Below, in pieces: positions 6,865-12,715 of a DNA stretch of 12,715 nt; the first letter of the stretch is position 1, and each line of letters opens with the position of its first letter. The translations under genes and the position numbers were made by a program. Source of the DNA: Eggerthellaceae bacterium (GTDB lineage: Bacteria > Actinomycetota > Coriobacteriia > Coriobacteriales > Eggerthellaceae); NCBI GenBank assembly GCA_900754955.1, contig CAAEEV010000137.1:1-12715 (forward strand), given 5' to 3'. The notes below the pieces were generated by a model. That model was not told where the DNA came from. It did not search any database and saw nothing but the letters and a program-made list of their open reading frames with translations.

Positions 6865-6907
6865 TGATCGTATCTGCTGCGATTCGGAGCACGGTTTGAT
6901 CGTCTGC
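6865..6907 (-). promoter_or_regulatory. Direct repeat in the AOR upstream region
   Basis: On the minus strand GCAGACGATCA (6907-6897) and GCAGATACGATCA (6877-6865) form a direct repeat with a 32-base period, about three helical turns, 39 to 81 bases before the AOR start. The proximal copy includes a -10-like TACGAT, and no convincing -35 accompanies it, which would suit activator-dependent transcription. The ATCAA in the distal copy resembles half of an FNR site. Confidence 0.35.
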
Positions 6908-7107
6908 CCGAAACGGGTTCGCGCTCCTTTTGGGCCGTGCGCGACGGCGCGCGTCGGAAGGGCGTTTCGCGCGGACCGCGGATAGTGCCGGACGGAATCT
7001 CCCTCGAAATCCATCGAAGAGAACGCGATTTCGAAACCGACGGCATCGCGCGCTTCGGGCAGGCGAAAAACCTTGGACGCCAGTGTGCCTCCTGCGGGAT
7101 TTCCGCT

Positions 7108-7127
7108 GTCCCCTCTTTGAGGGTATT
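7108..7127 (-). promoter_or_regulatory. Candidate operator, copy 2 (upstream of the ydhY-like operon)
   Basis: On the minus strand TACCCTCAAAGAGGGGAC (7125-7108) matches the LuxR-side copy at 17 of 18 bases and contains the perfect palindrome CCCTC-AAA-GAGGG. It lies about 165 bases before the ydhY-like start and 280 bases before the AOR start. Confidence 0.5.
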
Positions 7128-7154
7128 TGGAACAGTTTGCTGATCGGAGGGCAA

Positions 7155-7174
7155 ATTACCCTCTTACTGGGGAC
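7155..7174 (+). promoter_or_regulatory. Candidate operator, copy 3 (upstream of the ydhY-like operon)
   Basis: This copy opens with ATTACCCTC, identical to the LuxR-side copy, and keeps the spaced A, GG and GAC positions, 15 of 20 bases in all. Its orientation is opposite to copy 2, with centres 47 bases apart. The internal palindrome is lost. Confidence 0.4.
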
Positions 7175-7291
7175 GCGCGCACGGGGGCGGGGCGTACCGT
7201 AGCGGCGTTGCGTGAAGCGCGCCCTGAGGGGCGCTGAGCTGCGAGGGATTTGAGCGAGAAGATACTCAAGCTCATACCGAGGGGGATGAAC

Positions 7292-8101
7292 ATGACTGAC
7301 ACAACTAACAGCGATGCCGGCAAGAGCAGCGTTTCTCCAGAGATTGCTCCTGCTGCCGCACAGGCGGACCGCATCGATTCTGCATCTTCCGCCGGGACGT
7401 TCGATGCTGTCGAGGAACTTGCCGAGGACAGCGGCGCGACGGGTGAGAAGCCCAAGCGCGGCATGACCCGCCGTCAGGTACTCGCCATGGCGGGCTGCGG
7501 CGTTGCGGGCCTCATTGTCGGCGGCGTGCTCGCATCGTGGGGCGTGACCGAGCGCTCCATCGCATCGGGCCGCATCGACATCCGCACCACGCCCACCAAG
7601 ATGATCGTGACCGACCGCGCCCGCTGCTCGGGTTGCCAGCGCTGCGAGATGATGTGCACGCTGAAGAACGACGGCCGCGTCTGCCAGCACATCGCGCGCG
7701 TGCGCGTGCGCGACAACTACTTCTGGGGCTACGGCGTCGACAGCGGCGGCGGTGCGCTCGGCCTGGGCGACGACGCCTGCCAGTTCACCGTCGAGCACTG
7801 CAAGCAGTGCGCCGACCCGGCATGCGCCAACTACTGCCCCGTACACGCCATCAGCTCCGATCCCGATACGGGTGCGCGCGTGGTCGATCCGAACGTGTGC
7901 ATCGGCTGCGGCATGTGCGCGCAGGCCTGCCCGTGGAACATGCCGCGCATCGACTCGGAGACCGGCGTGTCCACCAAATGCATTTCCTGCGGCCGCTGCG
8001 CTGAGCAGTGCCCCAACGGCGCGATCAAGTTCATCGACTGGCAGGATATCGCGCAGAAGGTCATCGACCAGGGCGTTGTACGTACGACCACGTTGGTGTA
8101 G
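7292..8101 (+). CDS. ydhY: YdhY-like four-cluster ferredoxin with Tat signal
   Basis: The ATG at 7292 is preferred because GAGGGGG (7279-7285) is six bases upstream; ATG 7286 touches that site and TTG 7250 has poor spacing. The 269-residue protein has an acidic, low-complexity N-terminus (1-55), a twin-arginine motif at 60-61 (MTRRQVLAMAG), a hydrophobic helix, then sixteen cluster cysteines in four groups. The groups are CSGCQRCEMMC from residue 112, CKQCADPACANYC, CIGCGMCAQAC and CISCGRCAEQC, giving four predicted [4Fe-4S] clusters. The layout and phrases such as DNYFWGYGVDSGGGALG resemble E. coli YdhY, an electron-transfer protein encoded beside YdhV. E. coli YdhY, as I recall it, has only a degenerate signal, whereas this one looks exportable or membrane-anchored. 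It heads the operon with the TorD and Psr-like genes and is divergent from the AOR gene. Confidence 0.85.
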   Translation: MTDTTNSDAGKSSVSPEIAPAAAQADRIDSASSAGTFDAVEELAEDSGATGEKPKRGMTRRQVLAMAGCGVAGLIVGGVLASWGVTERSIASGRIDIRTTPTKMIVTDRARCSGCQRCEMMCTLKNDGRVCQHIARVRVRDNYFWGYGVDSGGGALGLGDDACQFTVEHCKQCADPACANYCPVHAISSDPDTGARVVDPNVCIGCGMCAQACPWNMPRIDSETGVSTKCISCGRCAEQCPNGAIKFIDWQDIAQKVIDQGVVRTTTLV

Positions 8102-8110
8102 CGCGAGCTT

Positions 8111-8140
8111 GAACGCGCGGCGGCGAGGGTCGTCGCGTTC
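8111..8140 (+). other. Weak inverted repeat between ydhY-like and chaperone genes
   Basis: GAACGCG (8111-8117) and CGCGTTC (8134-8140) could pair in the 99-base gap, possibly tuning read-through or RNA processing inside the operon. There is no T tract and support is weak. Confidence 0.3.
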
Positions 8141-8200
8141 GGTTCGTGCATGTTTGGACGCGTAGACCAAGACGATGACGGAAGGGCGACGGAGAAGGCA

Positions 8201-8920
8201 ATGACGGACGACGACATCCTGTTCTCGACGGCGGCGAAGTGTTTCGCGCCCGTTGCCGAGGACGTATGGAGAGACCTGACGAGTGGCTCGAACTGGGCCG
8301 ACGTTCTCGATATCGCGCGCCGTCTTCTGCAAGACGATGCGACGATGGGAGCTGTGCATACGCCGGCACGGGGCGTGCGCTTCTTCTGTCCCCTTCAGGA
8401 CTTTCTCTCCAGCGGTGAGGTCGATGCGCTGTTCGCTCCTCCGAGTTGGGAAGAGAAGCAGCGATTCACGGCCTTGCACTTCACCGGTGGGTTGCCCGAC
8501 TCGGCGATGCCTGTGGAGTCGCTGTACCGCGAGGCCGCTGGCGCTTTCCACCCGACTGGCGGGGGAGCGAAGCAGGCGAAGCTGACCGGCTCTTACGGCG
8601 GCGAATCGGCGCGCTACATGCGCAGCCTCACGGCGCGCATGGGGCTGGCCATTCCGTTCGGTCTCGAGGCGTACCCCGACCATCTTTCCATCGAGCTTGA
8701 CATGATGGCCGTGCTGCTTCGGAGCGGCAGGCTCCACGAGGCGTGGACCTTCCTGGGGGAGCGCTTCTCGTGGCTCTCCGCCTACCGCATCAGGCTCATC
8801 GGTCTTTCGACGGACGCGACGACGAGCTTCTACGTCGGCCTGGTCGACGTGCTGCTCGGCATCTGGTCGCGCCATTCCGCCGAACGCGTCGAGGTGCGCG
8901 CGCCAAGTACAACGCAATGA
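8201..8920 (+). CDS. TorD-family molybdoenzyme maturation chaperone
   Basis: The ATG at 8201 has GGAG six to seven bases upstream; the in-frame ATG at 8150 has none. The 239-residue product shows the TorD/DmsD pattern: an all-helical protein with PVESLYRE at 104-111 and the hallmark YPDHLSIELDMMAVLL from residue 158, followed by a helical end. These cytoplasmic chaperones bind the Tat signal of a partner molybdoenzyme and hold it until cofactor and cluster are inserted. The partner is almost certainly the catalytic subunit encoded 33 bases downstream, which has a textbook twin-arginine signal; the ydhY-like protein could be a second client. The protein is somewhat longer than E. coli TorD (about 200 residues). 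It has no export signal of its own. Confidence 0.85.
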   Translation: MTDDDILFSTAAKCFAPVAEDVWRDLTSGSNWADVLDIARRLLQDDATMGAVHTPARGVRFFCPLQDFLSSGEVDALFAPPSWEEKQRFTALHFTGGLPDSAMPVESLYREAAGAFHPTGGGAKQAKLTGSYGGESARYMRSLTARMGLAIPFGLEAYPDHLSIELDMMAVLLRSGRLHEAWTFLGERFSWLSAYRIRLIGLSTDATTSFYVGLVDVLLGIWSRHSAERVEVRAPSTTQ

Positions 8921-8953
8921 GGCACTGATGTGCAGATAAAGAGAGGAACCACT

Positions 8954-11161
8954 ATGTCAGAACACGCTATAACGAGGCGAAGCTTTCTGGCCGGAAGCGC
9001 TGGGGTGGCGGCACTCGCCGCCGGCGCGGGTTTTCTGGATTTTGGGTCCTGGAAGCAGGCGTATGCGGCAGAAGACGCCGCGGGCGGTGCGACCACCACG
9101 GCGCACTCGCTGTGCAACGCCTGCTCGACGAAATGCGGATTCACCGGCTATGTCGTTGACGGCACGTTGACGAAGATGATAGGCGATGCCAACCATCCCT
9201 ACTGCGAGGGGACGCTCTGCGCCCGCGGGTACGGGTACGCCGACATCGCGTATTCAGCCGACCGCCTGACCGACCCGCTCAAGAAAAACGACCAGGGCTC
9301 GTTTGAGGCTATCAGCTGGGACCAGGCTTTCGCGGAGATCGGCGAGAAGGTGAAGGCCATCATCGCGGAGAGCGGTCCTGAGACGCTCGCCATCGTGCAG
9401 GACCCCCGACCCTCGGGCAAGTACTATGCGACGCGCTTCATGAACGCGCTCGGATCGCCGAACGTGTACACGCACGGCGTCGCCTGCAACATGTCGAAGA
9501 ACTCCGGGTTCGCCCAGGCCATCGGCGCGAGTGACTTCACGAGCGATGTGGAGAACGCGAAGATGACCATGTTCATCGGCCGCAGCTACGCCGACGCCAT
9601 TCGTCCGAGCTCGTTGCACGCGCTCCAGAAGGCGCACGAGGCGGGGTCGTACATCGTGATCGTCGATCCGCGCCTGAACAACTCGATCGCATTCGCGGAC
9701 GAGTGGGTTCCCATTCGTCCCGGCACCGACCTGGCGCTCATCCTGGGTATGGCGAATGTGCTCGTTACCCAGGGGCTCTACGACAAGGCGTACGTGGCCG
9801 AGAACTCCGTGGGATTCGACGAATGGGCGGCGTACCTGAAAGATTGCACGCCCGATTGGGCTGCGCAGATCACGGGCATCGACGCCAACACCATCGAACG
9901 TCTCGCAACGTCGCTCGCCGAAGCGGCGCCGGCGGCCTCGATCGAGGCGAGCTGGCGCGGCGCGTTCGGCTGTTCGTACGATAACTCGGGCGAGACGGCA
10001 CGTGCGTTGTGCCTGTTCAACACGCTGCTCGGCTGCTGGAACCAGGAGGGCGGCGCGCTGTTCCTTCCCAGCGTGTCTGCTGGCAAGCTCGACGAGGAGA
10101 AGTTCCCGCCGGTGCCGAAGCCCGAGGGAACGATCCTGGGGCAGGAGCAGTATCCCCTCTCGTCGTCGAGCATGGGCGTGGCCACCTTCGCCGCCGACCT
10201 GGCGGGGACGGACCGCGTACGCGGCATGTTCTTCTACAACTCGAACATGGTTGCCGGCTACGCCAACCCCGCGCATCTCGCCGAGTGCGTTGGGAAGCTC
10301 GATCTGTCCGTCGCCATCGACGTGCAGATGAGCGAGACGTGCATGGCCTGCCAGTACGTGCTCCCCGACACGAGTTACCTCGAGCGTCTTGAGCTTCCGG
10401 AGTTCATCTCCGCGAAGACGCCCGTCGTGTCGCTGCGTGACAAGGTGATCGAGAAGGTGCACCCCAACACGAAGCCGGTCGACGAGATCTTCTGCGGGCT
10501 GGCCGAGGCGTGCGGCGTGGGCGAGTACTTCCAGTTCAGCGTTGAGGATCTGGCTGACGCCGAGCTGCGTTCGGTCGGGCTCTCGCTCGACGCGCTGCGC
10601 AAGGCGGGCACCGTGGCGTTCCCCGACAAGGCGTTTACCTACGGCACGACGCCGACATGGAAGACGCCCACCGGCAAGATCCAGTTCGCGAGCGACGCCT
10701 GCGAGGCCGCTGGGCTTCCGCGCGTGCCGCAGTGGCGCGAGCCTGCGGTTGCGGTGCCCGACGACGGTGCGAGCTTCCGCCTGATCGGCGGCAAGCAGGC
10801 GATCCATTCGCACACCCAAACCGCCAACATCGAGGCGCTCATGGACATCACCAAGACCTACGGTCTCGACCGGGTGTGGATGAACGCGGGACGCGCCGCT
10901 GAGCTTGGCATCAGCGACGGCGACACCGTGCTCATCGCCAACGACACGTTCTCCGGCGAGGCGCAGGTGAAGGTCACCGAGCGCATCAACCCCGAGGCGC
11001 TGTTCCTGCCGAGCCACTACGGTGTGAGCTCGCCGGATCAGCACACGGCCTACGGCGTCGGTCTTCGTCAGATGGATTTCGTTCCCTTCCGCTTGGAGGA
11101 GGGCTACGGCGGTGCCTGCACGCAGGAGGCGGTCGTCGTCGTCAAGAAGGTAGGTGCATGA
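8954..11161 (+). CDS. Tat-exported Psr/Phs-like molybdopterin oxidoreductase, catalytic subunit
   Basis: The ATG at 8954 is preceded by AGAGGA, and starting there puts the Tat motif at the very N-terminus; GTG 8930 would add eight residues. The 735-residue protein begins with a classic signal (TRRSFLAGS, hydrophobic run, likely cleavage after AYA). A [4Fe-4S] motif C54-x2-C57-x3-C61-x27-C89 (ending CARG) and the molybdopterin-binding domains of the DMSO reductase superfamily follow (FIGRSYADAIRP, IVDPRLNNSI, IRPGTDLALILG, and GGKQAIHSHTQTANIEAL near the end). The likely metal ligand is Cys178 in GVACNMSK, close to where polysulfide/thiosulfate reductases carry a cysteine and where DMSO reductases have Ser. 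With a ferredoxin and NrfD subunit downstream it forms a PsrABC-type complex, with this subunit on the outer membrane face. The substrate cannot be read: polysulfide, thiosulfate, another inorganic acceptor or an organic compound all remain possible. Confidence 0.88.
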   Translation: MSEHAITRRSFLAGSAGVAALAAGAGFLDFGSWKQAYAAEDAAGGATTTAHSLCNACSTKCGFTGYVVDGTLTKMIGDANHPYCEGTLCARGYGYADIAYSADRLTDPLKKNDQGSFEAISWDQAFAEIGEKVKAIIAESGPETLAIVQDPRPSGKYYATRFMNALGSPNVYTHGVACNMSKNSGFAQAIGASDFTSDVENAKMTMFIGRSYADAIRPSSLHALQKAHEAGSYIVIVDPRLNNSIAFADEWVPIRPGTDLALILGMANVLVTQGLYDKAYVAENSVGFDEWAAYLKDCTPDWAAQITGIDANTIERLATSLAEAAPAASIEASWRGAFGCSYDNSGETARALCLFNTLLGCWNQEGGALFLPSVSAGKLDEEKFPPVPKPEGTILGQEQYPLSSSSMGVATFAADLAGTDRVRGMFFYNSNMVAGYANPAHLAECVGKLDLSVAIDVQMSETCMACQYVLPDTSYLERLELPEFISAKTPVVSLRDKVIEKVHPNTKPVDEIFCGLAEACGVGEYFQFSVEDLADAELRSVGLSLDALRKAGTVAFPDKAFTYGTTPTWKTPTGKIQFASDACEAAGLPRVPQWREPAVAVPDDGASFRLIGGKQAIHSHTQTANIEALMDITKTYGLDRVWMNAGRAAELGISDGDTVLIANDTFSGEAQVKVTERINPEALFLPSHYGVSSPDQHTAYGVGLRQMDFVPFRLEEGYGGACTQEAVVVVKKVGA

Positions 11162-11703
11162 TGACGCGCTACGGAATGCTGATCAATACCAAGAAGTGCA
11201 TCGGCTGCTATGCCTGCCGCACGGCATGCCAGCGCCAGAACGGGCTCATTCCCGATGAGTCGTTCATCCGATTCGAGGAGCGCGAGGAGGGATCGTATCC
11301 CGCCGTGTCGGTCGAGCATGTTCCGCTGCAGTGCATGCACTGCGAAGACGCGCCGTGCGTTGCCGTGTGCCCCACGGGCGCCTCGCACATCGGGGCGGAC
11401 GGCATCGTGTCGGTCGACCACGGCAAGTGCATCGGGTGCCTGTACTGCGTGGCGGCGTGCCCCTATCAGGTGCGCGTGCGCAACTCCCAGACGGGCGGCG
11501 TCGACAAGTGCCGCTTCTGCAACGTGTCGAACTACGAGAACGGCACGGCCATGTCGACGTGCGTGACCGCGTGCCCCACGGGCGTGCGTATCTTCGGCGA
11601 TCTCGATGATCCCGACTGCGAGCTGGTCAAGGAGATCAACCGCACCCACGCCGAGCCCATCGCAGGCGATATCACCAAGTCCAAAGTCTATTACGTGAGG
11701 TGA
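11158..11703 (+). CDS. Four-cluster ferredoxin subunit of the Psr-like complex
   Basis: The start overlaps the catalytic gene's TGA (ATGA), giving tight coupling. The 181-residue protein has no signal peptide and four cysteine groups: CIGCYACRTAC near the start, CMHCEDAPCVAVC, CIGCLYCVAAC, and a split group CRFC...CVTAC. This is the DmsB/PsrB/PhsB layout, normally carrying four [4Fe-4S] clusters that pass electrons between the membrane subunit and the catalytic subunit. Such subunits are exported by hitch-hiking on the Tat signal of the catalytic partner, consistent with the missing signal here. A second possible start at 11161 would shorten it by one residue. Confidence 0.9.
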   Translation: MMTRYGMLINTKKCIGCYACRTACQRQNGLIPDESFIRFEEREEGSYPAVSVEHVPLQCMHCEDAPCVAVCPTGASHIGADGIVSVDHGKCIGCLYCVAACPYQVRVRNSQTGGVDKCRFCNVSNYENGTAMSTCVTACPTGVRIFGDLDDPDCELVKEINRTHAEPIAGDITKSKVYYVR

Positions 11704-11709
11704 TGAGAG

Positions 11710-12606
11710 ATGTCATACGAACCTATTTGGAGCGGCATCATCGCCTGCTATCTGTTCCTTGCCGGCCTCGGCGGCGGCGCGTTCATCACGTCGGCCTTCA
11801 TCCGCTGGCGTCACCCCGAAGCGGTGCGCATGCGCGTGTACGGCCACATCATCGCGCCCGTCACGGTCATCATCGGCTTGCTGCTGCTGATGTTCGACGC
11901 GACGGCGGGCCTGCACAACCCGCTGCGTTTCGCGCTGCTGCTGAGCAACTTCGGCTCGGTGATGACGTGGGGCGTGGTGTTCCTCGGCCTGTTCGTCATC
12001 ATCGCGATCATCGTTGCGGTGCTCGATCTGCTGCATAAGCACATCCCCGTGGCGCTTGAGATCATCGGCTCGGTGCTCGGCGTGTGCGTGGCGGTTTACA
12101 CGGGCTGCCTGCTCGGCGTGTGCAAGACGTTCCCGCTGTGGAACAACGCGCTGCTACCCATTCTGTTCCTCGTGTCGGCGGTGTCCACCGGCATGGCGTC
12201 GGTGCTCGTGGCGGCGATCATTCGCCATCCCGAAGAGTTCAACCGCGTGGGCGTGCTCAAGAAGTTCCACTTCTGCCTGCCGATCGTCGAGCTCGTGCTC
12301 ATCGCGTCGCTGTGCTTCATCACGTACCAGGACACGTCGGCTGCAGGCGCGGCGTCGGTGGCTCAGCTGCTGACGGGCGCTTATGCGGTGCCGTTCTGGG
12401 TCCTGCTCGTGATCGTCGGCCTCGTGCTGCCGACCGCGCTCGAGACGCGCATGCTGTTCTTCAGCTCGCGTGAGTTCGAGGAGAGCCGCAAGGCGCACTG
12501 GATCAGCTTCGCATCCGACGCCGGCGTGCTCATCGGCGGCTTCGTGCTCCGTCTGCTGATCCTGCTGGCGGCGCTGCCGATCACCATGGTGGTGCCCTGG
12601 GTGTAG
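11710..12606 (+). CDS. nrfD: NrfD/PsrC-family membrane quinone-interacting subunit
   Basis: The gene starts six bases after the ferredoxin subunit's stop, with AGGTGA as ribosome-binding site overlapping that stop. The 298-residue product is almost entirely membrane-embedded, with about eight hydrophobic helices. Family features include GLGGGAFITSAFIRWRHPE in the first helix, VYTGCLLGVCKTFPLWNNAL after helix four, and LFLVSAVSTGMA in helix five. NrfD/PsrC proteins anchor the complex and exchange electrons with the quinone pool, without haem. The length fits the shorter NrfD-type members. It is the last gene of the operon in view, followed by a hairpin. Confidence 0.9.
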   Translation: MSYEPIWSGIIACYLFLAGLGGGAFITSAFIRWRHPEAVRMRVYGHIIAPVTVIIGLLLLMFDATAGLHNPLRFALLLSNFGSVMTWGVVFLGLFVIIAIIVAVLDLLHKHIPVALEIIGSVLGVCVAVYTGCLLGVCKTFPLWNNALLPILFLVSAVSTGMASVLVAAIIRHPEEFNRVGVLKKFHFCLPIVELVLIASLCFITYQDTSAAGAASVAQLLTGAYAVPFWVLLVIVGLVLPTALETRMLFFSSREFEESRKAHWISFASDAGVLIGGFVLRLLILLAALPITMVVPWV

Positions 12607-12610
12607 GTTC

Positions 12611-12640
12611 GTTCCGCCGTTGCCGACGCAACGGCGGAAC
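12611..12640 (+). terminator. Hairpin ending the oxidoreductase operon
   Basis: Arms 12611-12623 and 12628-12640 pair perfectly over 13 bases around a four-base loop, five bases after the nrfD stop. There is no T tract. The remaining bases to 12715 show no gene I can support. Confidence 0.65.
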
Positions 12641-12715
12641 TGCTCGACGCTGCGGAGGGCCGAGGCACCCGATCTTGCCCCCTTGCTTTGGGTACTGCGC
12701 CGCGCAAAGGCGGCT

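Larger units (their letters stand above)
6827..7291. other. 465-base divergent regulatory region with no gene
   Basis: No credible coding frame is present; the short open frames are Arg-rich artefacts of GC content. From left to right it holds the AOR ribosome-binding site, a direct repeat (6865-6907), a GC-rich stretch without evident signals (6908-7107), two operator-like motifs in opposite orientation (7108-7127 and 7155-7174), a short GC hairpin (7219-7224 with 7229-7234), and the GAGGGGG ribosome-binding site at 7279-7285. The length suggests long leaders or several regulators. Confidence 0.6.

Noticed and set aside
4694..6985. A plus-strand open frame of 763 codons
   Set aside because: It is fully antisense to the strongly supported AOR gene and its translation has no recognisable domain; it is a codon-bias shadow.
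6827..7291. A molybdenum-cofactor riboswitch or other structured leader
   Set aside because: The region is long enough, but I could not trace a known riboswitch core; only weak short hairpins are visible.
4673..8917. A continuous minus-strand open frame of 1414 codons
   Set aside because: Only the part from 6826 down is AOR-like. The upstream part is Arg/His/Ala-rich sequence lying antisense to the ydhY-like and TorD genes and across the intergenic region, a product of GC-biased third positions.
9254..11044. A minus-strand open frame of 596 codons
   Set aside because: It is antisense to the molybdopterin oxidoreductase gene, rich in Arg and His, with no family resemblance and no ribosome-binding site of note.

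Overview
The window is GC-rich bacterial DNA. It is dense in Fe-S and molybdenum/tungsten oxidoreductase genes and carries a 12-helix membrane LuxR-type regulator. That combination fits an anaerobic gut actinobacterium of the Eggerthellaceae/Coriobacteriia type (Eggerthella, Gordonibacter and relatives). The assignment rests on gene content and recalled family features, not on a database search.

Layout. (1) Bases 1-504: the 3' part of a winged-helix (MarR-like) regulator with a His/Cys-rich tail, closed by a strong hairpin at 551-580. (2) Bases 725-2272, minus strand: a LuxR/GerE-type membrane regulator split by one in-frame TAG at 1100-1102, inside the last transmembrane helix. The membrane half and the DNA-binding half are otherwise intact and in the same frame. 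(3) Bases 2477-4416, plus strand: a two-gene unit with ATGA overlap, made of a divergent NifU/IscU-like protein and a 436-residue protein of unknown function with an Ala-rich linker. (4) Bases 4417-4672: a convergent intergenic region with three strong hairpins and a partial duplication of the preceding gene's 3' end. (5) Bases 4673-6826, minus strand: an aldehyde ferredoxin oxidoreductase family protein closely resembling E. coli YdhV. (6) Bases 6827-7291: a 465-base divergent regulatory region. (7) Bases 7292-12606, plus strand: a putative operon of a four-cluster ferredoxin resembling E. coli YdhY but with an intact twin-arginine signal, a TorD-family chaperone, and a three-subunit Psr/Phs-like complex (Tat-exported molybdopterin catalytic subunit, four-cluster ferredoxin subunit, NrfD membrane subunit).

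How it may work together. The NrfD/ferredoxin/molybdopterin module looks like a membrane quinone-linked oxidoreductase with its catalytic subunit outside the membrane, and TorD would mature that subunit. The divergent AOR protein would be a cytoplasmic partner of the YdhY-like ferredoxin, as suggested by their co-occurrence in the E. coli ydh operon. No substrate can be read from the sequence.

The main unexplained signal is a 20-base motif of the form TACCCTC-N2-A-N2-GG-N-GAC. It occurs once beside the LuxR gene (2311-2330) and twice, in opposite orientations, upstream of the ydhY-like operon (7108-7127 and 7155-7174). It is a candidate operator tying the interrupted LuxR gene to the oxidoreductase locus.

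No tRNA, rRNA, CRISPR array, insertion sequence or attachment site was seen.
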